Below, piece by piece: positions 33,473 to 41,977 of a stretch of 64,000 nucleotides of DNA. The first letter of the stretch is position 1, and each line of letters starts with the position of its first letter. Origin of the DNA: Pigmentiphaga sp. NML080357 (lineage in GTDB: Bacteria > Pseudomonadota > Gammaproteobacteria > Burkholderiales > Burkholderiaceae_B). Both the position numbers and the translations under genes were made by a program. Where the stretch lies: assembly GCF_002188465.1 (NCBI RefSeq), contig NZ_NINW01000033.1, forward strand, positions 20,172 through 84,171. Reading direction: 5' to 3'. The notes beneath the pieces were generated by a model. The model was given only the letters and a program-made list of their open reading frames with translations. It did not search any database and was not told the origin of the DNA.

Positions 33473-34432
33473 ATGATCCATGCCATCTTCGTCCGCGCCG
33501 CACGACTCGGCGCCTGTCTGTCCCTGGCCTGCGCCGCGTCGCTGGCCCATGCCCAGCCGACCTACAAGGTGGCCATCGCGCAATTCGGCCCCGACCACAC
33601 GCTGGACACGCTGGTCTCGAGTTTCAAGAAAGAGCTCGCGAGCCAGGGGCTGAAGGTGACCTACGACGAGGGTCACGTGAATTTCGACCGGTCGCTCGCG
33701 CCGCAATTGCTGAACCGGCAGGCTGCCGGCAAGCCGGACCTGATGCTCACCATCACCACGCCGCTCACGCAAACGGCCAAGCAGGTGCTGGCCAACCGCA
33801 GCTTTCCCATCGTGTTCGGCGCGGTGGCCAATCCCGTGGCGGCGAAACTGGTGCCGTCGTGGGACCGTGGTGACACCCTCATGACTGGCGGCTCCAACCT
33901 GCCCAACATGGACGCCTCCGTGGGCTTCATCAAGCAGCTCACCCCCGGTGTCAAGCGCCTGGGATTCATCTACAACCCTGGCGACGACGCCGACCTGGGC
34001 TTTTTGAATGCGCTCGAGAAAGTCGTAGGCAAGTACGGCCTCTCGCTCGTGAAGGTGGGCGTGGACAATGCCAACGACATCCCGACCCGCGTCGCCTCGC
34101 TGCAGGGCCGGGCCGATGCCCTCATGGTCCCCGCCTCCAGCATGCTGATCCCGGCGGCCGCCGCCATCGCGTCGGTCACCAGCCGGATCAAGCTGCCGAC
34201 CTACAGCCCCAACGTCGACAACGTGGCGCAGCACCATTTCCTGGCCGCCATGACGGTCGAGTACGAAAGCCTGGGCGTGAACGCGGGACGGATCGCCGCC
34301 GACGTGTTGCGCGGCAAGAAGCCCGCGGACATCCCCATTTCCGTCCCGTCGGTCGAAGACCATGCAGTCAGGATCAGCGGCCGCCGGCTCAAGGCGCTCG
34401 GCATCGCCTTGCCGGACTCGCTCAAGAACTGA
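33473..34432 (+). CDS. ABC transporter substrate-binding protein (TrpX-like)
   Basis: A 319-residue periplasmic binding protein of the ABC_sub_bind family. The signal peptide ends at AHA-QP (about residue 27). Family marks are YKVAIAQFGPDHTLD, the LLNRQAAGKPDLMLTITTP segment and GFIYNPGDD near 160. GGAG precedes the ATG. It feeds the ATPase and permease genes that follow. Family members bind amino acids or small organic ligands. Here the neighbours suggest an organic acid, but that is inference. Confidence 0.88.
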   Translation: MIHAIFVRAARLGACLSLACAASLAHAQPTYKVAIAQFGPDHTLDTLVSSFKKELASQGLKVTYDEGHVNFDRSLAPQLLNRQAAGKPDLMLTITTPLTQTAKQVLANRSFPIVFGAVANPVAAKLVPSWDRGDTLMTGGSNLPNMDASVGFIKQLTPGVKRLGFIYNPGDDADLGFLNALEKVVGKYGLSLVKVGVDNANDIPTRVASLQGRADALMVPASSMLIPAAAAIASVTSRIKLPTYSPNVDNVAQHHFLAAMTVEYESLGVNAGRIAADVLRGKKPADIPISVPSVEDHAVRISGRRLKALGIALPDSLKN

Positions 34433-34468
34433 ACTGCGTCGTCGATTGAGCCGCGCCGGAGTCCCCGC

Positions 34469-35254
34469 ATGATCGAGCTCGAAGACATCGATGTCGTGTT
34501 CTATCCAGGCACGCCGGACGAACGCATCGCGCTTGACCGCCTGGATCTTTCCCTCGACGATGGCAGTTTCTGCGTGGTCGTGGGCACCAACGGCGCCGGC
34601 AAGAGCACCTTGCTTAACGTTCTTGCGGGCGCCATCCGGCCTCGCCAGGGCCGCACGGTGATCGACGGCACGGACGTGTCGTCCTGGCCGGTGCACCGGC
34701 GCGCGCAATGGGTATCGCGCGTGTTCCAGGACCCCATGGTGGGCACCGCGCCGGCTTTGTCCATCGAGGAGAACCTCGCCTTCGCCGCCATGCGGGGCCG
34801 CAGGCGTGGACTGCGCATGGCGCTGAACCACCAGAAACGGGCGCGCTTTCGCGACGAGCTGGCGCGCTTCGGACTAGGCCTGGAAAACCGCATGGGTGCA
34901 GCCGCGGGCCTGTTGTCGGGCGGGCAACGCCAGGTGCTGGCGCTCCTGATGGCCGCCCTGAACCGTCCGCGCGTCCTGCTGCTGGACGAACATACGGCGG
35001 CACTGGATCCGCGCACCGCGCAGCTGGTCATGGAGGCGACCCGGCGCATCGTGGCCGAGCATCGCCTCACCACGCTCATGATCACTCACAACATGGCCCA
35101 TGCCCTGGAATACGGAGATCGCCTGCTGATGATGGAATGCGGCCGCGTCAAGCTCGACATCGCGCGTGAAGAGAAACGCCGGCTTAGCGTGGCCGACCTG
35201 GTGCAGCGCTTCGGCGGCGCCAGCGACCAGATACTGCTGCAGGCCAACGCATGA
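34469..35254 (+). CDS. ABC transporter ATP-binding protein
   Basis: A 261-residue ABC ATPase. Walker A is GTNGAGKST near residue 39, the signature LSGGQRQ near 149, Walker B VLLLDEHTAALDP near 168, and the H-loop MITHNMAHAL near 202. It powers the importer formed with the neighbouring binding protein and permease. The usual Walker B follow-on reads DEHTAALD instead of DEPTSALD, as in this importer branch. The distance to the permease start is 58 bp. Confidence 0.92.
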   Translation: MIELEDIDVVFYPGTPDERIALDRLDLSLDDGSFCVVVGTNGAGKSTLLNVLAGAIRPRQGRTVIDGTDVSSWPVHRRAQWVSRVFQDPMVGTAPALSIEENLAFAAMRGRRRGLRMALNHQKRARFRDELARFGLGLENRMGAAAGLLSGGQRQVLALLMAALNRPRVLLLDEHTAALDPRTAQLVMEATRRIVAEHRLTTLMITHNMAHALEYGDRLLMMECGRVKLDIAREEKRRLSVADLVQRFGGASDQILLQANA

Positions 35255-35312
35255 ACGCATCCCGCCCCACGTCATTCGACCTTGCGCGGGCCGCCGCCCG
35301 CCGGAGCAGCCC

Positions 35313-36197
35313 GTGGAAGTCCTGAACACCTTCTACCATCTCATTCCCATCACGGCGGTACAGGGATTGCTGTACGCCTTCGTGGCCATGGGAGTCATGA
35401 TTCCGTTCCGCTTGCTGAACGTCCCCGACCTGACGGCCGAAGGGGCCTTTCCGCTGGGCGGCTGCCTGATCGCGGCGCTCATCACCGCAGGACTGCATCC
35501 TTTCCTCGGCACCCTGCTCGCGGCCGCCGCAGGATTCCTGGCCGGCGCCGTGACCGCGCTCATCCACCTGAAATTCCGCGTGCATTCGCTGCTGGCCGGC
35601 ATTCTCACCATCACGATGCTGTGGAGCGTCAACCTGCGGCTGATGGGCAAGCCCAACACGCCGCTGTTCGGCCTGCCCAATCTTTACGATTGGATAGATC
35701 CGGCCATCATGCAAAGCCTCGCCCTGCAGGGCGGCTTGCTGGCCGCGGCCCTGGCGGTACTGGTGCTGGCATTGTGGTGGGGGCTGCACACCGACGTCGG
35801 CCTGGCGCTGCGCGGCGTAGGCGCCAATAGCCAGCTGGCGCCGGCCCTGGCGGTGAACTCGACCCGCTACATCGTCGTCGGCCTGGGACTGGCCAACGCC
35901 ATCACCGCCGCCGCCGGCGCCCTGCTGGCGCAAAGCCAGGGCTACGGCGACGTCAACATGGGCTTCGGCATGCTGATCAACGGCCTGGCGGCGCTCATCA
36001 TCGGCCGCCGCACCTTGCTGAGGCAATTGTGCGCGCCCGTGGTCGGCTCGCTGCTGTACTACCAGCTCAGCTCGCTGGTGCTTTCGTTCGGCCTGGTGCC
36101 GTCCGACCTCAAGCTGGTCACCGGCCTGTTCGTCCTCATAACCATAGGTTGGCCCATCCTCAAAGGCCGCGCCCGCGCCGGCTCGATCGCAGGGTGA
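35313..36197 (+). CDS. ABC transporter permease (BPD_transp_2 family)
   Basis: A 294-residue inner-membrane permease with eight to nine hydrophobic segments, of the branched-chain-amino-acid-type permease family. Marks are FRLLNVPDLTAEGAFPLG near residue 31, GLALRGVGANSQLAPALAVN near 169, and a GFGMLINGLAALIIGR stretch near 220. One permease gene implies a homodimer. The start is GTG at 35313, with CGGAG upstream; the longer open frame has no matching site. A 24-codon frame bridges the ATPase stop and this start, but I do not call it a gene. Confidence 0.87.
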   Translation: MEVLNTFYHLIPITAVQGLLYAFVAMGVMIPFRLLNVPDLTAEGAFPLGGCLIAALITAGLHPFLGTLLAAAAGFLAGAVTALIHLKFRVHSLLAGILTITMLWSVNLRLMGKPNTPLFGLPNLYDWIDPAIMQSLALQGGLLAAALAVLVLALWWGLHTDVGLALRGVGANSQLAPALAVNSTRYIVVGLGLANAITAAAGALLAQSQGYGDVNMGFGMLINGLAALIIGRRTLLRQLCAPVVGSLLYYQLSSLVLSFGLVPSDLKLVTGLFVLITIGWPILKGRARAGSIAG

Positions 36198-36225
36198 GCC
36201 TCACACCGCCAAACAGGAGCCACAC

Positions 36226-37233
36226 ATGACGGAAACGCTGCAACAGCCCTATACCGGCCCGAGCGCCTGGACCCGCGCGCAGATGGAGGCCGACAAGAGC
36301 TGGATCTACACCTTGTCGCCGGCCGAGGTCGCCGAAATCAGGGCTGCCGTGGCGGTTGCCCGCGGCACGGGCAAGCCGCTCGAGGCCATCACGCGCGAGG
36401 ATTTCCCGCTGGCCACGCTGCCCCGGCGCCTGGACGCTCTGGGCGAGGAACTGGAGAATGGCCGCGGCTTCGAGATGTGGCGAGGCCTGCCGGTCGACGA
36501 ATGGAGCATCGAAGAGCGTAGCGTGGCCTATTGGGGCCTGGGCCTGTACCTCGGCACCGCGGTCGTCCAGAACGCGCGCGGCGAACTGTTCGGCCACGTG
36601 CGCGACACGACGGCCGGCGCCGATCCGCAAACCAACGCCAATACCCGCTTCTACCATACCAACCGGGCCGCCCCTTTCCATGTCGACGGCGCCGATATCG
36701 TCGGCCTGATGTGCGTGCGCACCGCCAAGGCCGGCGGCGCGAGCCTGGTGGTCAGTTCAACCAGCATCTATAACGCGCTCCTGCGCGATCATCCCGACGT
36801 GATCCCGCTGCTGTACCAGCCTCTTTGGTTCGACCATCGTGGCGAACGCAATGCGGTCACCGGCAAGCCCTACTGGGTCACGTCCATCTGCGGCTGGACC
36901 CACGGCAAGCTGTCGATGATGTACCTGCGCAACTTCATCGAGTCGGCCCAGCGCTACGAAGGTGCGCCGCCCCTCACGGAAGGCCACAGGCGCCTGCTGG
37001 ACCTGATCGACCACTACGCCGAATCGCCCGAGCTGTGCCTGTCCATGGCCTTCCTGCCTGGCGACATCCAATGGCTGAACAATCACGTGACGCTGCATTC
37101 GCGCACGGAGTTCACGGACTGGGAAGAGGAGGACAAGAAGCGATGGCTGATGCGGCTGTGGCTGAACCGGCATGAACGCAACCGCTTCACCGAAACCTAC
37201 GGCTACTACGGGATCGCGCCCGACGCCAGGTAG
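36226..37233 (+). CDS. TauD/TfdA family 2OG-Fe(II) dioxygenase
   Basis: A 335-residue TauD/TfdA-type dioxygenase. The first iron ligands are H-x-D in APFHVDGADIVGL near residue 147. The distal histidine is in NNHVTLHSRTEF near 286, and an arginine in LMRLWLNRHER near 306 could bind 2-oxoglutarate. It uses oxygen and 2-oxoglutarate to hydroxylate a substrate, often releasing a side group. AGGAG lies upstream of the ATG. It is the last gene of the importer operon, so its substrate is probably the imported compound. Confidence 0.86.
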   Translation: MTETLQQPYTGPSAWTRAQMEADKSWIYTLSPAEVAEIRAAVAVARGTGKPLEAITREDFPLATLPRRLDALGEELENGRGFEMWRGLPVDEWSIEERSVAYWGLGLYLGTAVVQNARGELFGHVRDTTAGADPQTNANTRFYHTNRAAPFHVDGADIVGLMCVRTAKAGGASLVVSSTSIYNALLRDHPDVIPLLYQPLWFDHRGERNAVTGKPYWVTSICGWTHGKLSMMYLRNFIESAQRYEGAPPLTEGHRRLLDLIDHYAESPELCLSMAFLPGDIQWLNNHVTLHSRTEFTDWEEEDKKRWLMRLWLNRHERNRFTETYGYYGIAPDAR

Positions 37234-37251
37234 CTTTTCGGCGGCGCGCCG

Positions 37252-38196
37252 CTAGCGGGCGCCGCGCTGCGCCCCCTCCCCCAGCGCCGCGCCGCAGTGC
37301 TTGCAGTAGTTGGCGTCGTGGTCCAGCCCGGGCGTCAGGCAAGCCGGGCACGTGCGGACCTTGCCCTGGCGGCGCGCGCTTTCCGCCAGCGTCATTTCCA
37401 TCGTGAAGATGCCCGTGGGCACGGCGAGTATTCCCCAGCCCAGCAGCATCATGATGGAGGCGATGAAGCGGCCCAGCGGCGTATGCGGAGTGATGTCGCC
37501 GAACCCCACCGTCGCGATGGTGGAGATGGCCCAGTAGACTCCGGTCGGGATGCTGGTGAAGCCGTTGGCCGGCCCCTCCACCACGTACATGATCGTTCCC
37601 ATGACCAGCACGATCAGCAACACGACCGAAAGAAAGACCATGACCTTGCGGGCGGACGCACGCAGCGCCCGGCCCAGCAGCACGTATTCCTCGGCGAACA
37701 GGCGCAGCTTGAAGACGCGGAATATCCGCAGCAGGCGCAGCACGCGGATGCCGATCAGGAAGGCCAGATTGGGCAGCAAGAGAGCCGCGTACGAAGGCAG
37801 GAACGCCAGCAGGTCGACCACGCCGTAGAAGCTCGACGCATAGCGCCAGGGATGCCGCACGCACAGCAGCCTCAGCACGTACTCCACCGTGAAGAGGACG
37901 GTAAAGGCCCATTCGAGGGCGCCGAACAGCGTGCCGAAGCGAACCGCCAGGTACTCCACGCTGTCGGCCATGACCACCGCCAGGCTGACGAGGATGATGA
38001 GGAAAAGAAGCTGGTCGAACCGACGCCCGGCTTCGGTGTCGGTCTCGAACATGATGGTGTACAGCCGCAGCCGCCACCCCTCGTCCGGCTTGCCGAACGC
38101 ATCGGCCGAGGGATAGTTGCGCCTGGCCTTTCGGTGTTCCTGCGCCACGCTCGCTCCCGCGCCGGCCGCGGCCGAGTCGGCCTCTTCATCCGGCAC
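37252..38196 (-). CDS. Voltage-gated potassium channel with C-terminal zinc ribbon
   Basis: A 314-residue six-transmembrane channel. The S4 voltage sensor has arginines every third residue (RVLRLLRIFRVFK near 150). The selectivity filter is TVGFGD near 231. After S6 a short linker ends in a zinc ribbon with CPAC and CKHC near residues 284-302. An N-terminal cytoplasmic part of about 60 residues precedes S1. It conducts potassium across the inner membrane; the ribbon might sense metal or redox state. It is convergent with the dioxygenase gene, and the copper-protein gene lies 63 bp upstream on the same strand. Confidence 0.88.
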   Translation of the reverse strand: MPDEEADSAAAGAGASVAQEHRKARRNYPSADAFGKPDEGWRLRLYTIMFETDTEAGRRFDQLLFLIILVSLAVVMADSVEYLAVRFGTLFGALEWAFTVLFTVEYVLRLLCVRHPWRYASSFYGVVDLLAFLPSYAALLLPNLAFLIGIRVLRLLRIFRVFKLRLFAEEYVLLGRALRASARKVMVFLSVVLLIVLVMGTIMYVVEGPANGFTSIPTGVYWAISTIATVGFGDITPHTPLGRFIASIMMLLGWGILAVPTGIFTMEMTLAESARRQGKVRTCPACLTPGLDHDANYCKHCGAALGEGAQRGAR

Positions 38197-38259
38197 CCCG
38201 AATCATAGGGGAACGCCGGGCCGCTCGCCAAGGCGCGGGGGAACAGTCCGCCCGGCTCC

Positions 38260-38592
38260 TTACCCCGCCATGCGTTCGCAAGCGTCCGCGCAGCTGCGGC
38301 AGTCCGCCGCACACTGGTCCATCCCGTCGAGCCTATCGCAGCTATCGGCGCACTGCCGGCAGATCGAGGCGCAGTCGGCGCACAGATGGCGGTGCTGGGG
38401 CACGCTGGACAACATGAAATGAGCGGCCGTGCGGCAGATCTCGGCGCAGGCGAGCATCAGCCGGAAATGCGGCGGTGCCACGTGCGCCCCGCCCCGCTCC
38501 AGGCAATGGTTCATGGCGGCGCCCATGCATGATTGATAACAGCGCAGGCACGCGTCGACGCAAAGCTGCATTTCTTTCGATAGCGCGTTCAT
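38260..38592 (-). CDS. Four-helix-bundle copper-binding protein (DUF326/Csp-like)
   Basis: A 110-residue protein rich in cysteine with a C-x2-3-C pattern on each helix: CVDACLRCYQSC, CAEICRTAAH, CADCASICRQCADSC and CAADCRSCADAC. This is the layout of Csp-type copper-storage and DUF326 proteins, where the cysteines line the inside of a four-helix bundle and hold Cu(I). There is no signal peptide, so it is the cytoplasmic Csp3-like form. GGAGGTG precedes the ATG. It lies between the channel gene and panE on the same strand. Confidence 0.85.
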   Translation of the reverse strand: MNALSKEMQLCVDACLRCYQSCMGAAMNHCLERGGAHVAPPHFRLMLACAEICRTAAHFMLSSVPQHRHLCADCASICRQCADSCDRLDGMDQCAADCRSCADACERMAG

Positions 38593-38659
38593 CGTCCACC
38601 TCCAGGAATCGAATGCGCAGGCCTTGCGCGACCAGCAGGTTTCGTTCCTGTCGGCGGCC

Positions 38660-39562
38660 TCAGCCGGCCCCGTCCGACCGCGTCTCGATCAGCTTGACCA
38701 GGCTCGCGAGCGTGCGGTTCACCGGCGTCGGCACCCCCAGCTCGCGGCCTTTGCGGACGATGTAGCCGTTCAAGTGGTCGATCTCGCTGCGCTTGCCGCG
38801 CGCCAGGTCCTGCGCCGTCGAAGACAATTGAGTGGGCATGGTCTCGCTGATGCGCAGCACCGCCTCCCATGCGTTCCCGGGCACGGCCACGCCGAGCCTG
38901 CCGGCCACGGCCAGGCATTCGTCGACCACGTCGCGCATGACGTCCAGGACGTCCGCGCCCTGGGCCAGGCGCCCATACGGCGTCTGCACGATGGCCGACA
39001 GCGCGTTGTAGGCGCAGTTGAGAATGAGCTTGGCCCACAGCTCGCCGATGGCGTTCTCCGACACCTCGGCGGGGATGCCGGCGGCACGCAGCGCCACGGC
39101 GACTTCCTCGCTGCGCGCCGAAGGCCCCAGCACCAGTTCGCCGCGGCCGTGATGCCGCACGTGTCCCGCTCCGGCCATTTCCACCGCCACGTAGACCACG
39201 GTCGGGATGACCGGCTGTGCCAGCAGCGCTTGCAGCCGCTCGGCATTGTCCACGCCGTTCTGCAGGCTCAGCACGACCGCATCTGACCGCAGGTGCGGGC
39301 GGATCAGCCGCCCCGCCTCTTCCGTATCGGTGGATTTCACGCAGAACAGGACGAGTTCCGCGTCGGCCACGCTCTCGGGACGTTCGCTGGCCGTCATCGG
39401 CAGGTGCCCCCGAAATGACTGCATGTCGAGCAGCAGCCCGTGCTGCCGTACGGCATCCATGTGCGCCGGCCGGCCGACCAGGACCACCGGATGCCCGGCC
39501 CGCGCCAGCATGCCGCCGTAGTAGCTGCCGACCGCGCCGGCCCCCATTACTGCAATGTTCAT
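38660..39562 (-). CDS. 2-dehydropantoate 2-reductase family protein
   Basis: A 300-residue ketopantoate reductase-like protein. The NADP motif is GAGAVGSYYGG near residue 7, followed by LVGRPAHMDA. The catalytic lysine is in ELWAKLILNCAYNAL near 175, and an asparagine and glutamate follow in the SEIDHLNGYIVRKG segment near 263. Genomes of this kind often hold several paralogues, so it may reduce another 2-oxoacid rather than ketopantoate. AGGGGAAG precedes the ATG. It is divergent from the ABC exporter. Confidence 0.85.
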   Translation of the reverse strand: MNIAVMGAGAVGSYYGGMLARAGHPVVLVGRPAHMDAVRQHGLLLDMQSFRGHLPMTASERPESVADAELVLFCVKSTDTEEAGRLIRPHLRSDAVVLSLQNGVDNAERLQALLAQPVIPTVVYVAVEMAGAGHVRHHGRGELVLGPSARSEEVAVALRAAGIPAEVSENAIGELWAKLILNCAYNALSAIVQTPYGRLAQGADVLDVMRDVVDECLAVAGRLGVAVPGNAWEAVLRISETMPTQLSSTAQDLARGKRSEIDHLNGYIVRKGRELGVPTPVNRTLASLVKLIETRSDGAG

Positions 39563-39739
39563 GTCTTCCCCTGAAACTGGAATGCAATGGTTCCGCGTGC
39601 AAGGCTACGCTTGCGCAGGGCAAGTGTATTCCCGGGACCACACCTGGGGGCCCTCGCCGTTGCTTGCAATCCTGCCGCTTGATAGACTGTATATTAGGTT
39701 TTTCCCTTCCCCACCCTCGCCACTTCAAGGAGACGTCAA
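39563..39739 (+). promoter_or_regulatory. Promoter and leader region of the ABC exporter
   Basis: This 371-bp gap (to 39933) is the longest between called genes. It holds a candidate promoter, TTGCTT (39660-39665) with a 17-bp spacer to TAGACT (39683-39688). The predicted transcript would carry a leader of about 240 bases with the short ORF below and a small hairpin (CGCAGG/CCTGCG, 39802-39823). Confidence 0.4.
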
Positions 39740-39790
39740 ATGTTGATCGCGCACATCGTCGTCTCCGGCATGATTCCGCGGCACCTCTAG
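39740..39790 (+). CDS. Candidate 16-residue leader peptide
   Basis: A 16-codon ORF, MLIAHIVVSGMIPRHL, with AAGGAGA 5-6 bases before its ATG, a better ribosome-binding site than that of the exporter gene 143 bp downstream. It is too short for family assignment. Its position between a plausible promoter and the exporter suggests a leader or upstream ORF that affects downstream expression. The main doubt is chance. Confidence 0.4.
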   Translation: MLIAHIVVSGMIPRHL

Positions 39791-39933
39791 TTCGCCGCTT
39801 CCGCAGGTCCCCCAACGCCTGCGCACTCCCGGACGGTTCTTTTCCCCGCATGCCAAGGGGCGCGCGGCGGCTGTCTGTTCCTTTTTTCCGGACTCTGGAG
39901 ACCCGGCTCCGCCGCGAGCACGGGCTGTCGCAA

Positions 39934-41823
39934 ATGGCTTTCAAAAAACTCGATTTTCGCGGGCAATCCTTCAAGGACGTCCTCGGCTTCACCTTCCGCC
40001 ACTGGGCCGCGCAGCCCTGGCGCATCCTCGCCATCGTTCTCGCGGTCCTGCTGTCCACCCTGGCCGACGTGCTGACGCCGCTCTATGCGGGCAAGCTCGT
40101 CGACGCGGTGGCCTCGGGCGCGGCCAGCGACGAGGTGGCCTGGCGCGCCGCCATCGCGGCGTTCTGGCTGCTCGTGGCGCTGGGGGTGGGCAGCACCCTG
40201 CTACGCCAGGTCGCGTTCCGGAACATCATCGTGCTGACGCTCAAGATGATGGGTACGATCGCCGGCCATGCGTTCCACCGCGTGCAGCGCTTTTCCACCG
40301 ACTGGCATGCCAACAGCTTCGCCGGATCCACGGTGCGCAAAATCACGCGCGGCATGTGGGCGCTCGACCTGCTCAACGACACCCTGCTGGTCTCGCTGCT
40401 CCCCTCGGTCGTCATGCTGGTGGGCGCGACCTTGCTGCTGGGCGTGAACTGGCCGCTCATGGGCGCGATCATCGGCCTGAGCTCGCTGCTGTATGTGGCG
40501 GTCACCGTCGCGCTCTCGCTGGGATACGTCGCGCCTGCGGCGCGCCTGGCCAACGCCTGGGACACCCGGCTCGGCGGCGCCCTGGCCGACGCCATCACCT
40601 GCAATGCCGTGGTCAAGGCCTTCGGCGCCGAAGAACGCGAGGAAACGCGCCTGTCGCGCGTGGTGTCGAAGTGGCGGCTGCGCACCCGCCGTACCTGGTT
40701 GCGCGGCACGCTCAATGGCGGCATCCAGGGCGGCATGCTGGTCCTGATGCAGGCCGCCATCGTGGGCGCGGCCCTGCTGTTGTGGGCGCGCGGCCAGGCC
40801 AGCGTGGGCGACATCACTTTCGCGCTGACGACCTTCTTCATGCTGCAAGGCTATCTGCGCGACGTGGGCATGGACATCCGCAACCTGCAGCGCTCGGTCA
40901 ACGACATGGAAGAGCTTGTCGCGCTGGAACGCCAGCCGCTGGGCATCGAGGACAAGCCCCATGCGCCGCCCATCGTCATCAACAAGGGCGAGATCCGTTT
41001 CGAGCACGTGGACTTCCGCTATGGCGCGCACGACAGGCCGCTCTACGAGGACTTCTCGATACGCATCGCCCCGGGCGAACGAGTCGGCCTGGTCGGCCAT
41101 TCCGGGTCGGGCAAGACTACCTTCATCAAGCTGATCCAGCGCCTCTATGACGTAACCGGCGGCCGGATCACGATCGACGGGCAGGACATCTCCGGCGTCC
41201 GGCAGGATTCGCTGCGCCAGCAGATCGCCATCGTGCAACAGGAACCCATCCTGTTCCACCGCTCGCTGGCCGAGAACATTGCCTACGCCAGGCCGCAGGC
41301 CTCGCGTGCGGAAATCGAACGGGCCGCCCGCCTGGCGAGCGCCCACGACTTCATCTCGGCCTTGCCGCACGGCTACGAGACGCTGGTGGGCGAGCGCGGC
41401 GTCAAGCTCTCCGGCGGCGAACGCCAGCGCGTGGCCCTGGCCCGTGCCTTCCTGGCCGATGCGCCCATCCTGATCCTGGACGAGGCCACCTCGAGCCTGG
41501 ACAGCGAGAGCGAGGTGCTGATCCAGCAGGCCATGGAACGCCTGATGGAAGGCCGCACCACGCTGGTCGTCGCGCACCGCCTGTCCACCGTGCGGGCGCT
41601 CGACCGGCTGCTCGTCATGGACAAGGGCCGGGTCGTGGAGGAAGGCGACCACGAGTCGCTGATCCGCATCCGCAACGGCCTCTACCGCCGGCTGTTCGAG
41701 CGGCAGGCGCTGGAACTGACCAAGGGCCTGCTGCTCGACGGCAATGCCCGGCGCGAAGGCGAAGAAGGCGATTGGCTCGCCCATCCGGATTCGCTGCTGG
41801 AGGACACGGCGGCACACGACTGA
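39934..41823 (+). CDS. ABC exporter, fused membrane and ATPase domains (MsbA-like)
   Basis: A 629-residue half-transporter. Six transmembrane helices span about residues 25-320. The ATPase has Walker A GHSGSGKTTF near 388, Q-loop IAIVQQEPILF near 434, signature LSGGERQRVALARA near 490, Walker B ILILDEATSSLDSE near 513, and H-loop VAHRL near 545. It would work as a homodimer exporting a lipid or other amphipathic molecule. The start at 39934 gives the usual family length, but its ribosome-binding site is weak and the frame is open upstream. Confidence 0.88.
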   Translation: MAFKKLDFRGQSFKDVLGFTFRHWAAQPWRILAIVLAVLLSTLADVLTPLYAGKLVDAVASGAASDEVAWRAAIAAFWLLVALGVGSTLLRQVAFRNIIVLTLKMMGTIAGHAFHRVQRFSTDWHANSFAGSTVRKITRGMWALDLLNDTLLVSLLPSVVMLVGATLLLGVNWPLMGAIIGLSSLLYVAVTVALSLGYVAPAARLANAWDTRLGGALADAITCNAVVKAFGAEEREETRLSRVVSKWRLRTRRTWLRGTLNGGIQGGMLVLMQAAIVGAALLLWARGQASVGDITFALTTFFMLQGYLRDVGMDIRNLQRSVNDMEELVALERQPLGIEDKPHAPPIVINKGEIRFEHVDFRYGAHDRPLYEDFSIRIAPGERVGLVGHSGSGKTTFIKLIQRLYDVTGGRITIDGQDISGVRQDSLRQQIAIVQQEPILFHRSLAENIAYARPQASRAEIERAARLASAHDFISALPHGYETLVGERGVKLSGGERQRVALARAFLADAPILILDEATSSLDSESEVLIQQAMERLMEGRTTLVVAHRLSTVRALDRLLVMDKGRVVEEGDHESLIRIRNGLYRRLFERQALELTKGLLLDGNARREGEEGDWLAHPDSLLEDTAAHD

Positions 41824-41838
41824 CGCCATGCTTCCTGA

Positions 41839-41861
41839 CCAGGCCGCGCCGCGCGGCCTGG
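41839..41861. terminator. 10-bp perfect hairpin after the ABC exporter
   Basis: CCAGGCCGCG and CGCGGCCTGG pair around a CCG loop, 15 bp after the exporter stop. No T-run follows, so it may be a Rho-assisted terminator or an RNA end protector. Confidence 0.4.
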
Positions 41862-41902
41862 CCCCCCGCTTCGAAATCTCATCGGCGCTTGAGAAATTCT
41901 CG

Positions 41903-41929
41903 CTGGTCCGCGGCGTCGCGGCGGACCAG
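41903..41929. other. 9-bp perfect hairpin before the LysE gene
   Basis: CTGGTCCGC and GCGGACCAG pair around a 9-nt loop. It is the second strong stem in the 154-bp exporter-LysE gap; a third GGCGCG/CGCGCC stem lies at 41941-41961. Confidence 0.4.
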
Positions 41930-41977
41930 AATAACGAGTCGGCGCGCGCCCGAGGCGCGCCTCTCTAGAAGAACACG

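Noticed and set aside
35251..35325. A 24-codon ORF bridging the ATPase stop and the permease start.
   Set aside because: It overlaps both genes by a few bases and may only aid coupling; there is no ribosome-binding site of its own and no protein features.
39217..39933. In-frame upstream extension of the ABC exporter.
   Set aside because: Overlaps the panE-like gene antisense and the promoter region, and has no family similarity. The exporter is complete from 39934.
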